Part shown: positions 7,836 to 15,863 of the stretch, piece after piece | Layout: each line of letters starts with the position of its first letter | Position numbering within the stretch: position 1 is the first letter of the stretch | Assembly (NCBI RefSeq): GCF_007829815.1 | Contig: NZ_VIWT01000002.1 | Location: forward strand, 434,001-498,000 | Direction of reading: 5' to 3' | DNA length: 64,000 nucleotides | DNA from: Kitasatospora viridis | Lineage (GTDB): Bacteria; Actinomycetota; Actinomycetes; Streptomycetales; Streptomycetaceae | The notes under the pieces: model-generated | What the model saw: the letters and a program-made list of their open reading frames with translations, nothing else | What the model was told of the DNA's origin: nothing | Database searches by the model: none | Position numbers and translations under genes: made by a program

Positions 7836-8318
7836 ATGGACAAGCAGCGCGTGCGCGCCGTCCTGCTCACCGAGCACAACACCATGCTCGTGATCAGCCG
7901 CATCCGGCCCGGCATCCCGCCGTACCAGGTCCTCGTCGGCGGAGGCGTCGAGGACGACGACGCCGACCTGGAGGCTGCGTTGTTGCGCGAGATCCACGAG
8001 GACTCCATCGACCAGGCCCTCGACGGGGCCGGGCCACTGGTCCACGCACGCGACGCCGGGATCATCACGTTCGCGTCCGCACCCCTGCATGGTGGTGAGC
8101 TGCTGGACCCGATGACACCCGAACTCGTGAACCTCATCCAGCCGGGTTCGGCCCCGCATGTCGCCGCATTCCAGCTCATCGGCGCCTGCCCCGCGCTGGA
8201 CGTCGTCCTCACGTCGACCAGCACCATCCGGCACCGGGAGGATGCGCGGAGCGCTCTTGCCCAGCCGATTCCCGACGAGCGACTCAGGACGGTGCTCGAT
8301 GTCCTTTCAGCCGGATGA
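7836..8318 (+). CDS. NUDIX-fold protein with a degenerate NUDIX box
   Basis: A 160-aa protein. The strand VRAVLLTEHNTMLVISRIRP and the following helix fit a NUDIX fold, but the box GGGVEDDDADLEAALLREIH then EDS departs from Gx5Ex7REUxEExGU: the first Glu position is Ala, the last Glu is Asp, and the Gly is Ser. It may have weak or altered activity, or be a sensor. Start ATG 7836. The gene overlaps the phosphotransferase at 8299 by 20 bases, so the two are probably translated together and may act on one compound. Confidence 0.7.
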   Translation: MDKQRVRAVLLTEHNTMLVISRIRPGIPPYQVLVGGGVEDDDADLEAALLREIHEDSIDQALDGAGPLVHARDAGIITFASAPLHGGELLDPMTPELVNLIQPGSAPHVAAFQLIGACPALDVVLTSTSTIRHREDARSALAQPIPDERLRTVLDVLSAG

Positions 8319-9147
8319 CGACACCAGGCGCGACCTGACGGCAGCACACAAGAGGGCCGCAGAGTTTCTTGGTCTCGTGTGCACCGGACCACCGCTCTTC
8401 GGCACTTCCGGAAGCACCGTCGGCTGCCGGTCCGGGAGCAACTGGCTCCGGGTCTCCAGAAGCAGCCGCCGTCGGGCGCCCCGGCCGACCGGCCAGGGTG
8501 CGCTCGGCGCTGAACAGCTCGCCCCGGTATCCGTGCCGCGCCCCCGGCTCCACGACACCATGGACTGGACCGAGGACGGCTGGTTCTACCAAGCCGATGT
8601 CTTCGACCTGGTGGGTCCGGCTATCTCCTCGACCCCGGACCTTCGCGGTGACCCCGGTCTGGATGACGACTGGTGGACCGCGCTGCGGGGCGCGCTGGCC
8701 GATCTCGCGGAAGCACCGGGCACGAAGTTGACCCTGCGCCAGGGGTGGATCGAGGAGGTCTTCCCGAAGTACCTCGGCATCCCGGCCCCGGCCGAAGTCG
8801 AGCGGACCACTGGGCACGGTGATCTCCAGTGGGCCAACCTGACCGCCGCGCCGCTCAAGATCCTCGACTGGGAGCGCTGGGGCCTGGTGCCGGTCGGCTA
8901 TGACCCTGCGGTCCTCTGGGTGAGCAGCCTGTTGGTCCCGGCGGTTGCGGACCGCGTCCTCGAAGAGTTCTCGGGCGTTCTCGACTCGTCGGCCGGCCGA
9001 GTCGGTCGGCTGATCGCATTGGCGGAGATGCTCCAGGCGGTCGACCGCGGGTACTACCGCGAACTGGCGCCGGTCCTTGCCGAACGGGCACGTGAGCTGA
9101 CGGGCGTTCGGCCGCCGCAGGAGGCCGGTTCGGAGCACCGCCGGTAG
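8299..9147 (+). CDS. Aminoglycoside-phosphotransferase-family protein
   Basis: A 282-aa kinase-like protein. The N-lobe has a loop FGTSGSTVGCR; the catalytic loop is HGDLQWAN (about 173-180) and the metal-binding Asp lies in KILDWERWG (about 188-195). These are APH-fold hallmarks; the phosphate acceptor is unknown. ATG 8299 overlaps the end of the upstream NUDIX gene, indicating coupling. Together with the NUDIX protein it could form a small phosphorylation/pyrophosphate unit. It is one of three APH-like genes within 5 kb (also 5763 and 9309). They differ too much to be recent duplicates. Confidence 0.75.
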   Translation: MSFQPDDDTRRDLTAAHKRAAEFLGLVCTGPPLFGTSGSTVGCRSGSNWLRVSRSSRRRAPRPTGQGALGAEQLAPVSVPRPRLHDTMDWTEDGWFYQADVFDLVGPAISSTPDLRGDPGLDDDWWTALRGALADLAEAPGTKLTLRQGWIEEVFPKYLGIPAPAEVERTTGHGDLQWANLTAAPLKILDWERWGLVPVGYDPAVLWVSSLLVPAVADRVLEEFSGVLDSSAGRVGRLIALAEMLQAVDRGYYRELAPVLAERARELTGVRPPQEAGSEHRR

Positions 9148-9308
9148 AGAACGGACCGCTGATCGGACGCGGCCTCCGGTGCACCGGTCGCTTGGTTCAG
9201 CGGCAGGCGGGCGATCACCAGCGCCGTCACTCGGTGGCTGCGGTGCCGCCGAGGGTCCCGGCTCGGGCCTGCCGCTCGGCCGCCGGAGTGGGGGTGATGC
9301 GGGTTGCC

Positions 9309-10208
9309 TCACAGGATGTGCCACCGCTGCTCGTGGTCGCCTCGATGGAGCCCTTCGATGCGTCGGCTCACCTCGGCCAGGGTGTTCGAGCCGGCCGGCG
9401 CCCGTTTGGCGTTGGTGGTGATCATCCGGAGCTCCCGGAGGTCGCGCAGGACGGTGTAGCCGTCCCAGCCGGCGACGTCGAAGCCGTAGGCGTCGGCGAA
9501 GGCCGCGTAGTGGGCGGGGCCGTAGCCGAAGCGGCGGCAGTGGATCTCGATGGTGACGAGGTCGATCTCGGGGGAGCCGAAGGCTGTGGTGTCCCAGTCG
9601 CACAGCACGGCGCGCTCACCGTGGTGGAGGGCGTTGCGGTGCTGCGGGTCACCTTGGAGGAGCGCGGGTGGGAGGGGGAACTGAAGGTCGATCAGCTCCT
9701 TCTCCAGGTGGTCCAGGCGCGCTGAGAGGTACTGGAGTTGCTCCGGAGGAAGTTCGGTGATGGCGGTGATGGAACGCCGGATGGCGCCGACGGTGTCGAG
9801 CGGGCGGATCTCGAAGGGCGGGCGCGGTAGCTGGTGGAGGGTGCGGAGCGGGCCTGCGAGCTGTTGGGCGGTCACGGGGTGGTCCGGCTGCGGCAGGTAG
9901 CTCCAGAAGGTCACTGCGTGGCCGTCGACAACGACGGGTTGCTCGACCGGGAGGAGCGTGACGGTGGGGAAGTCGAGGCTGGTCAGCCACCGCACGAGCT
10001 GGACGGTGCGCTGAACGTCGGTGGAGCGCGTGCCGAGCCGGGCGATCTTGGCCACCACGGGTTCGGCGGTCAGGCGGAAGACGGCGTTGGTGTGGCCCCG
10101 GAGGACGACAGCGCCTTCCGGGTCGAGTCCTACGCGGCGACAGGCGGTGTCCAGGATGCGGTTCGCTTCGGGCGCGGCGAATCCGCCGATCCGTGCCGGT
10201 GTGCTCAT
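9309..10208 (-). CDS. Phosphotransferase (APH/choline-kinase fold)
   Basis: A 299-aa protein with both lobes: VVAKIARLG (about 51-59), containing the likely ATP-binding Lys, the catalytic loop LLQGDPQHRN (about 183-192), and LCDWDTTAFGSPEIDL (about 202-217). The usual HGD is QGD, which is tolerated in this family because the Asp is the base. ATG 10208 was chosen because HTNAVFRL then follows at a normal distance. Just upstream on the same strand (32-base gap) is the truncated TPR regulator at 10241-10870, so the pair may once have been a regulator-kinase operon. Confidence 0.78.
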   Translation of the reverse strand: MSTPARIGGFAAPEANRILDTACRRVGLDPEGAVVLRGHTNAVFRLTAEPVVAKIARLGTRSTDVQRTVQLVRWLTSLDFPTVTLLPVEQPVVVDGHAVTFWSYLPQPDHPVTAQQLAGPLRTLHQLPRPPFEIRPLDTVGAIRRSITAITELPPEQLQYLSARLDHLEKELIDLQFPLPPALLQGDPQHRNALHHGERAVLCDWDTTAFGSPEIDLVTIEIHCRRFGYGPAHYAAFADAYGFDVAGWDGYTVLRDLRELRMITTNAKRAPAGSNTLAEVSRRIEGLHRGDHEQRWHIL

Positions 10209-10240
10209 GGAGCAAGGCTGTCTGACGGACGGTTGGCCTG

Positions 10241-10870
10241 TCACATCGAGCCGGACGGGAGCGCCAGGATCTCACCGAGCTCTCGAACGGCCCGGGCGGA
10301 GCGGACGGTGGTCGGCAGTATGCCGATGACGTCTTGGGCGCGAAACCCGAGGATGCTGGTCCGATGCGCCTCGGGCACCTGGAGGTAGGTCCGTCCGGCG
10401 AGTTGGCACGCTTCGCTCAGACTCCGTTCCTGAGCGAGGCAGATCGCCTCCTCCAGGTTGAGCAGGGCCGGGTCGATGCCGGTGTCATCGGGATAGAGCA
10501 GGAGAGCTTGCTGTTGTACGGCGCGGGCCCGGGTGGTGTCGCCGAGGTAGGTGTAGGCGCCGCTCAGGTACAGGTAGAGGCGCCGCTCAGGGAAGGCCCA
10601 TGCGTCGTCGGCTGGTCCGTGTCGACAGCGGTCGAAGAGGTCCTGGGCCTGGGCGATCGCGGTGCGGGCCTCGTCCGCATTTCCTCGCCGCGCGAGGGCC
10701 CGGGCCTCGGCGGCGGTCGCCAGTGCGCCGGTCGCGGTCGGTCGGCCGCGGTTGAGCAGCCGGGCCTGGCGAGCGAGGTCGATCGCGGAGTCCAGCGGGC
10801 CGTAGTAGTAGGGGAGCATCGCGGCCTGGGCACTCCACCAGTGGGTCGACGGACAGCAGGGCGCCCCCGC
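10241..10870 (-). pseudogene. TPR half of an XRE-type regulator, N-terminus lost
   Basis: The reading is convincing from about 10870 down to the stop at 10241: WWSAQAAMLPYYYGPLD, repeated helical pairs such as AEARALARRGNADEAR, and LYLYLSGAYTYLGD. This is the C-terminal TPR region of the same regulator class as 2758-3942. Upstream of 10870 the frame stays open but codes low-complexity Arg/Gly/Pro with no helix-turn-helix, so the DNA-binding half appears to have been deleted. It may still be translated from an internal start, but it would not be a normal regulator. Confidence 0.7.
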
Positions 10871-11208
10871 GACTACGACGTCATGCCCGGCGCCGTCCAT
10901 GAGCAGGCCATGCGCCACGGAGCTGACCCCGAGCGAGGAACCGGCCCACCCCAGTCTGCGACCGCATCCACGCGGCCGGCTCCCTCGCCCGGGCCGCCAG
11001 CGGCACGCCCACCGACGTGGTGATCGTTCCCGCCCCGCGGTGACCGCACCGCATCGTCCACCGGGGATGCCAGTGCCAAGCGCACTGGTGTCACGCTGAG
11101 TTGACGACGCAACAGCGACCAGCCGCACCCGCCCCGCGGATTCACCAAATCGGTGCAAAGGGTGCGTAGACTGGCACGCCTACCGAGCACCGACGGAAGG
11201 TTCAGCGC
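10871..11208. other. Intergenic region with possible promoter for the nucleotidyltransferase operon
   Basis: About 340 bases without a credible gene. The last 80 bases are AT-richer (TTCACCAAATCGGTGC...). TAGACT near 11170 would suit a -10 box for the operon starting at 11209. The rest looks like a deletion scar left where the regulator's N-terminus was lost. Confidence 0.4.
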
Positions 11209-12063
11209 GTGAGGGCCGTCATTGCCGCCGCCGGCATGGGCACCAGGTTCTTCCCCATCGGCAGGACCGTGACCAAGGCCATGCTCCCGGTCCTCGACCG
11301 GCCCGTGATCGCCTATGCGGTGGCCGACTGCGTCGCCGCCGGAGCGCGGGAGATCGCCATCGTGACCGCACCCGGCGAGGCCGGACGCCAGATCCGCCAC
11401 TACTTCAGCCACGACGCCGAGTTGGAGGCCTACTGCACGGCCCGCGGCTGGCAGGACAAATACAGCTCCGTGGCCGACCTCCACCGCCAGGCGGACTTCA
11501 CCTTCATCGAGCAGCCCCGCGACGAGCGGTACGGCACTGCGGTCCCGGCGATCCTGGCCGCCGAGTTCATCGGAGACGAGGACGTCTTTCTCGTCTCCGG
11601 GGACGACCTCCTGCTGCGCCCCGACGGCGGCTTCGACCTTGCCGACCTCGCGGCCGCCCGCACCGGCGCCGGCACCCCGGGGGCGATTGCCGCCGCCATC
11701 GTCCCCGGCGCCCAGGCAGGGCGCTTCGGTATCCTCAACCCCCGAACCGGGCCGGGCGGTGCGCAAGTCCTCGACACCCTGCTGGAGAAGCCGAAGGACT
11801 ACGAGCCGGCCTCGGCCTTCATCAACATCAGCAGGGTCCTGCTGCCCGCCGAGGCGATCCGCTACTTCGAGAAGTTGCTCCCCGCCGCGAACGGCGAGTA
11901 CCAGGCAACCGACGCCATCGTGGCGTTCGCCCGCGACCACGAGCTGCTCATCCACCCCGCCAGCGGCCAGTACCACGACTGCGGCAGCCCCGTCGGGCTG
12001 CTCGCCGCCGGACTGGCCGCCGCCCGCGTCCAGGGCTTGAGCATTCCGGGGGTAACCGAGTGA
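11209..12063 (+). CDS. GalU-like sugar-1-phosphate nucleotidyltransferase
   Basis: A 284-aa enzyme expected to join a sugar-1-phosphate to UTP (or another NTP) to make an NDP-sugar and pyrophosphate. The N-terminal signature AAAGMGTRFFP, followed by TKAMLPVLDRPVI, is the GxGTR...K motif of UTP-glucose-1-phosphate uridylyltransferases. Downstream are FIEQPRDERYGTA, LVSGDDLL, and LEKPKDYEPAS. GTG 11209 follows GGAAGG. The next gene starts inside its stop codon (GTGA overlap), so they form an operon. A second copy in an accessory region usually serves a special glycan or secondary metabolite. Confidence 0.85.
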   Translation: MRAVIAAAGMGTRFFPIGRTVTKAMLPVLDRPVIAYAVADCVAAGAREIAIVTAPGEAGRQIRHYFSHDAELEAYCTARGWQDKYSSVADLHRQADFTFIEQPRDERYGTAVPAILAAEFIGDEDVFLVSGDDLLLRPDGGFDLADLAAARTGAGTPGAIAAAIVPGAQAGRFGILNPRTGPGGAQVLDTLLEKPKDYEPASAFINISRVLLPAEAIRYFEKLLPAANGEYQATDAIVAFARDHELLIHPASGQYHDCGSPVGLLAAGLAAARVQGLSIPGVTE

Positions 12064-12566
12064 CCACCATCGACACTCCCGCCGTTCCGATCCGCACCTG
12101 CGTCGCCATCGTCAACCGCGGCGAGGTCTGCCTCATCCACCGCCGCCGGACCAACGGCGACCAGTTCTCCTTCCCAGGTGGACTCCTCAATCCCGACGAG
12201 GAGGTCCTGGCCGCGCTGCTGCGCGAGCTCAAGGAAGAGCTCGACCTCGACGTCACCGCGCTGGCCGACCCGCCGGCCCTGCGCTGGGTTCAGGACCAGG
12301 TCAACACCCGGCCCGGCACCGACACCCTGTTCCGGCGCCTGCACCTCATCCACGTCCTCGACGCCCCGGACTCGATCCGTGAGCACGTCGCCGCCACTGA
12401 GCAGGACGCCGAGGACACCACCCGCGTGGTCTGGATCCCGCTCGCTGAGGCCGCGGACCTGCACCTGTACCCCGCAGCCGGCCCCGCCCTCGCGGCCCTC
12501 GCGAGCGGGGCCACCGTCCCCGTCCAGCTGCCGCCCATGCATGACCGGACGTACAGCTGGCGCTGA
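12060..12566 (+). CDS. NUDIX hydrolase
   Basis: A 168-aa protein with an almost canonical NUDIX box (GGLLNPDEEVLAALLREL then KEELDL), so it should hydrolyse a nucleoside-diphosphate-X compound using Mg2+. The C-terminal strand WIPLAEAADLHLYP is typical. GTG 12060 overlaps the upstream nucleotidyltransferase stop by 4 bases, implying coupled translation. A NUDIX enzyme paired with an NDP-sugar synthase could remove a toxic or unwanted nucleotide-sugar or act on a modified version. Substrate unknown. Confidence 0.85.
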   Translation: MTTIDTPAVPIRTCVAIVNRGEVCLIHRRRTNGDQFSFPGGLLNPDEEVLAALLRELKEELDLDVTALADPPALRWVQDQVNTRPGTDTLFRRLHLIHVLDAPDSIREHVAATEQDAEDTTRVVWIPLAEAADLHLYPAAGPALAALASGATVPVQLPPMHDRTYSWR

Positions 12567-12631
12567 CCCGTATGACCATGCCCAAGGGGTCGCGGATGAC
12601 ACCACGGTAACGAAGCCGCACAGAAAGCTCG

Positions 12632-13160
12632 ATGGGCCGACTGCCCGCCCTGCACGCCCACCTCGGCGTGCCCGGCGGACGACTGCTCCGTTATGAGCAA
12701 CTTCCGGTCGGGCGCGACCGCGGCCTGCTTCTGGACCTCCTCAACCACGCCGACGGGCCCACGGGTGAACTCCACCAGTACATGCGCGCCCTGACTCGCG
12801 CCTACCGAAACGCCGTCGGTGATACCGCCCGCCTGGCGCGCCTCGGCGGGCTGGTCCGCAAGCTCTACTGGGACCGCGCCCGGCCCGGCGGGCGCCTCGA
12901 CGACCACTACCGCACCAACGACTTCCCGTTCGCCGGCGTGGTGCCGATCAGCGACCTCGCCACCCACACGCTCCACGTCAACGGCCGCCTCCTGCAACTG
13001 GACTGGGACGCCACCCTCACCTGGCCTCATCTCCCACGCGCTGCTTCTCGGTGTTCTCACCCGGCTCAGCGGCGGTCCGGCGGTAGTCTTCGAGGAAGCG
13101 GCACAAGACCCCTGGCAGTTCACCGAAACCTGCGAACTCGCGCCGGTCGCCAGCGGCTGA
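12632..13160 (+). pseudogene. Unrecognised gene broken by a frameshift near 13020
   Basis: The frame from ATG 12632 reads well (YEQLPVGRDRGLLLDLLNH, LVRKLYWDRARPGG, LLQLDWDATLTW) until about 13020, then turns into Arg/Ser-rich nonsense. A second frame, offset by one base, continues sensibly with LISHALLLGVLTRLSGGP and WQFTETCELAP to a stop at 13160. An extra base or a two-base loss would explain this. The combined product would be about 175 aa. I do not know the family. It follows the GalU-like/NUDIX pair by 65 bases on the same strand. A sequencing error is the alternative to true decay. Confidence 0.6.
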
Positions 13161-13280
13161 AACCGCGATCAGCACCCCGCTCGGCGGACAACGGGTTGAG
13201 TCAGGCCAGCATCCCGCCACCGTCGCTGCGGCGCCCGTGCAGTACGCACGGACCGCGCTCCATCGGCCCCCGGAGGACAG

Positions 13281-13988
13281 ATGAACGCCGAACCCTCGGC
13301 TGCGGATGACCTGGCTTCCAGCAAGGAACGCAGCTGGCGCGAGGCGGCAGCCATCGACGCTGCCTACAAGGCTGGCGAGCTCGACCAGGAGGGCTGGCAC
13401 GAAGCCGTGCGGGCGCTGATCGAACCCGCCTACCTGGCCGCCGACAATCCCCGCGCCCAGTCGGGGCACAGCGGAGACCCGGCCCGCTGGGAACACGCCC
13501 GCAGGCTCCTGACCCGGGCCCTGCCGGCATCCGGCGGAGACCTTCTCGACGTGGGCTGCGCCAACGGCCACCTCATGGAGACGCTCACCGCCTGGGCGGC
13601 CGAGGACGGCATCCACATCCAGCCGTACGGCGTGGACATCTCCCTGGCCCTGGCCGCACTCGCCCGCGAGCGCTGCCCGCAATGGGCGAGCCGGATCTGG
13701 CACGCGAACGCGATGGGCTGGCAGCCGCCCCGTACCTTCGCCATCGTCCGCACCGGACTGGACTACGTCCCGCCCCAACTGCGCGGCGCCTACGTCGAGC
13801 ACCTGCTGACCCAGGTGGTGGCACCGGGAGGCCGGCTGATCGTCGGCGTCTTCAACGAGGAACGCGACCAGCACCTGCTGGAGCGTGAAGTCACGATGAT
13901 GGGTCACCACGTGGGTGGACGGGTCACCGCCCCGCATCGGCACCCTGCCTTGTTGTACAAAGCGTTCTGGCTCGATATTTCCCCCTGA
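13281..13988 (+). CDS. Class I SAM-dependent methyltransferase
   Basis: A 235-aa protein. Motif I is clear: LLDVGCANGHLME (about 87-99), followed by a strand ending in YGVDISLALAALA (motif II acidic residue) and the post-motif strand FAIVRTGLDYVPP. A late helix/strand VVAPGGRLIVGVFNEE matches motif III. It therefore binds S-adenosylmethionine; the acceptor is unknown. ATG 13281 follows GGAGGAC. It is the last intact gene in the run from 11209 and abuts transposase remnants immediately after its stop, so the end of the original operon may have been lost. Confidence 0.82.
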   Translation: MNAEPSAADDLASSKERSWREAAAIDAAYKAGELDQEGWHEAVRALIEPAYLAADNPRAQSGHSGDPARWEHARRLLTRALPASGGDLLDVGCANGHLMETLTAWAAEDGIHIQPYGVDISLALAALARERCPQWASRIWHANAMGWQPPRTFAIVRTGLDYVPPQLRGAYVEHLLTQVVAPGGRLIVGVFNEERDQHLLEREVTMMGHHVGGRVTAPHRHPALLYKAFWLDISP

Positions 13989-14114
13989 CGTGCCGATGAT
14001 AGGGCGGGGCGTGCCAAGTCGTTCGGGAAACGGGACTCCATCCGACCTGGCCGGACAGTCTGCTCGTGCTGGTCTCGTAGTCCCGGGCGAGGCGCCGGTG
14101 GGCGGTGAGCCACA
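13989..14114 (-). pseudogene. C-terminal remnant of an IS5-type transposase
   Basis: The minus strand reads TAHRRLARDYETSTS just before the junction with the next remnant. HRRLARDYE is the conserved ending of many actinomycete IS5-family transposases (the block after the final catalytic Glu). The frame then degenerates. Only this tail is present, with no catalytic residues. Confidence 0.65.
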
Positions 14115-14331
14115 GTCGTAGCGGACCTTCCCGGTCGGCACCCCGCCCAGCACGTTGAGAGCGTGGACGTGGCTCTCGAAGAACGCCTCCTGCCCGGCCG
14201 GGGCGAAGACTCTTCTCTGCACCTCGATCGGTCGGGTGCGCGGCGGGTGCGTGCCGTGCCCGCGAAGTGCCCAACGCCCGCCCTACTGGGTCGAGGTCCG
14301 CGCCCTCGGGTCCGCTTCCCCTGCCGGCACC
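14115..14331 (-). pseudogene. Internal fragment of an IS21-type (IstA) transposase
   Basis: The minus strand reads RRVFAPAGQEAFFESHVH followed by ALNVLGGVPTGKVRYD, which matches the stretch of IS21 transposases around their second catalytic Asp (the usual continuation is RYDNLK). Here the frame breaks right after RYD and joins the IS5-type tail, so two different elements are spliced within about 10 bases. Neither is functional. Confidence 0.65.
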
Positions 14332-15639
14332 TCAGCTTGACGGCGGGCGGGGAAAGCGGTCGCCGAGGATGAAGGCGGCGGGCCAGGTCTCGCTCAGTAC
14401 CTTGCTCAGCAGGGGGTGGCTGGACTCCAGAACCTCGCTGCGGCGGACCGAGCCGTCCTCGTTGATCCGTTGGCCGCCGAGGACGACGGGGGCGCGCAGG
14501 ACGTCCTCGCCCCAGGGGCCGATGGCGTTGCACAGCAGGCCCTCGAAGCGGTGGCCGGCCAGGTTGTCGTCGTGGACCCGCTGCACGAAGTCGTTGATCA
14601 CGGCCGCCTGGAGGTAGACCCAGGCGAGGTAGACCACCGTGCGGCCGTCGTCCAGACGGATCGGGAGGCGGACTTTGAGGAAGTTGCCGACGCCCTCCGC
14701 GATGATGATCGCGCCCGTATCGGACTTCACGCGGCGCTTGCGCTCCGCCTCCGAGAGCTCGGCGACCAGGTGGGGCAGGGCCAGGTCGAAGCCGGGGTGC
14801 TCCGGGTCGAGGTGGCCGCCGCAGTCGCAGTCGGCAGCGTGGGTGTGGGCATTGGGTTGCACGGAGGCGGGGGAGAGATTGAGCTGGGCCGTTGAGTAGC
14901 TCGGCTCGCCCCCGCCCGCCGGTACCGGAAGCAGCAGCGCATAGAACCGCACTGCCGTGAACGTCGTTGGTTCGGGCAGTCCGAGCGCCGCCATCGCCGC
15001 CGAAGCGGCCTCGTGGCGCTCACCGTTGACGCGGATCTCGGCCTGCATCGCGCCGGGGCTACCACCGTAGAAGACCTTGATGCCGTTGAAGAAGGGCGAT
15101 TCCAGGTCCGTAGTGAACGAGTCCGCGATCCGGTGCAGCACGTTCGCTTCCACCAGCGCGCGCTGCAGTCGCCGGTTTTCGTGAACGTCGCGTCCGAGGC
15201 CGACCGCGCCGGACGTGATCATGTGCCAGCCGGGCACGCCGCGCTCGTCGTCGGGACCCGCGTGGTCCGCGAAGTGCTCGCGGCGGTCGAGGAGTTCCAG
15301 CAGGCAGGCGCCTGCCGTCTGCACCCACGTGTTCGCTGCGTCCTGTGGATCGGCGGACATCGGCACGACGCAGTCCGTGAAGCACGGCACGTCCGGCTGG
15401 AGGCCGACGTCCGGTAGCGCGACGAGGTCGTAGTGGTGGCCGCCCCCGTGGTGCGGCGGGGCTACGGCAACGGCCCAACCTTGTGGGCTGATCAACGAGT
15501 TCCCCTTGAGCTGGGTTCCCTCTGTCACGCCGGGCGCGAACTCTTCGAGCCCGGCCCTCACCAGGGCGAGGAACTCCAGGTCGGGCAGCCGGTTTGCCGG
15601 CGGCTCCTCTTTGCGCGTACGACGTCGTATCCATGGCAC
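14332..15639 (-). CDS. Hypothetical protein (possibly DUF6348-like), 435 aa
   Basis: A soluble-looking 435-aa protein. An N-terminal half has GNSLISPQGWAVAVAPP, GGGHHYDLVALPDV, CFTDCVVPMS; the middle has FNGIKVFYGGSPGAMQAE; and the second half has a Cys/His group, HTHAADCDCGGH, and GAIIIAEGVGNFLKVRLP. The cysteine-histidine group could bind a metal. I connect it only from memory with DUF6348-type proteins of Streptomyces; the function is unknown. GTG 15639 was chosen because the frame beyond it belongs to a WbqC fragment read in another frame. The junction at the 5' end suggests the gene was placed here by recombination. Confidence 0.55.
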   Translation of the reverse strand: MPWIRRRTRKEEPPANRLPDLEFLALVRAGLEEFAPGVTEGTQLKGNSLISPQGWAVAVAPPHHGGGHHYDLVALPDVGLQPDVPCFTDCVVPMSADPQDAANTWVQTAGACLLELLDRREHFADHAGPDDERGVPGWHMITSGAVGLGRDVHENRRLQRALVEANVLHRIADSFTTDLESPFFNGIKVFYGGSPGAMQAEIRVNGERHEAASAAMAALGLPEPTTFTAVRFYALLLPVPAGGGEPSYSTAQLNLSPASVQPNAHTHAADCDCGGHLDPEHPGFDLALPHLVAELSEAERKRRVKSDTGAIIIAEGVGNFLKVRLPIRLDDGRTVVYLAWVYLQAAVINDFVQRVHDDNLAGHRFEGLLCNAIGPWGEDVLRAPVVLGGQRINEDGSVRRSEVLESSHPLLSKVLSETWPAAFILGDRFPRPPSS

Positions 15640-15659
15640 CCGTGGATGGTACTGAGCCC

Positions 15660-15846
15660 AGCCGACCGGGCATCGCTCGGGCTTGAGTGGGCTCGCGCAG
15701 GTGCGCGAGCCGGGTCCGGTGCTGGTAGTCCCGGCGGGCGAACTGGACGTCGTCGTACACGACCCAGACGTCCGCGGCGTAGAGTTTCGCCAACGTTGAC
15801 GGGCGCGGGAACAGGTTGGGCTGATGAATGGCGCAGATGCCGTTGT
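15660..15846 (-). pseudogene. N-terminal fragment of a WbqC-like protein
   Basis: The minus strand reads ICAIHQPNLFPR, LAKLYAADVWVVYDD, VQFARRDYQHRTRL and then stops making sense after AHLREPTQ. IHQPNxFP and DDVQFxxRDxxxR are the diagnostic beginning of WbqC-family proteins, which are found in glycan and natural-product loci and are likely transferases. Only about 55 of the usual 220-plus residues remain. It sits directly downstream of the YdcF gene on the same strand, so WbqC probably was the next gene in that operon before it was cut off. Confidence 0.7.
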
Positions 15847-15863
15847 CGCCGGCTGAGCGTCTG

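Noticed and set aside
10899..11046. Plus-strand reading ending IHAAGSLARAASGTPTDVVI
   Set aside because: Looks like a C-terminal piece but is bounded by a stop only a few codons upstream; too short to support.
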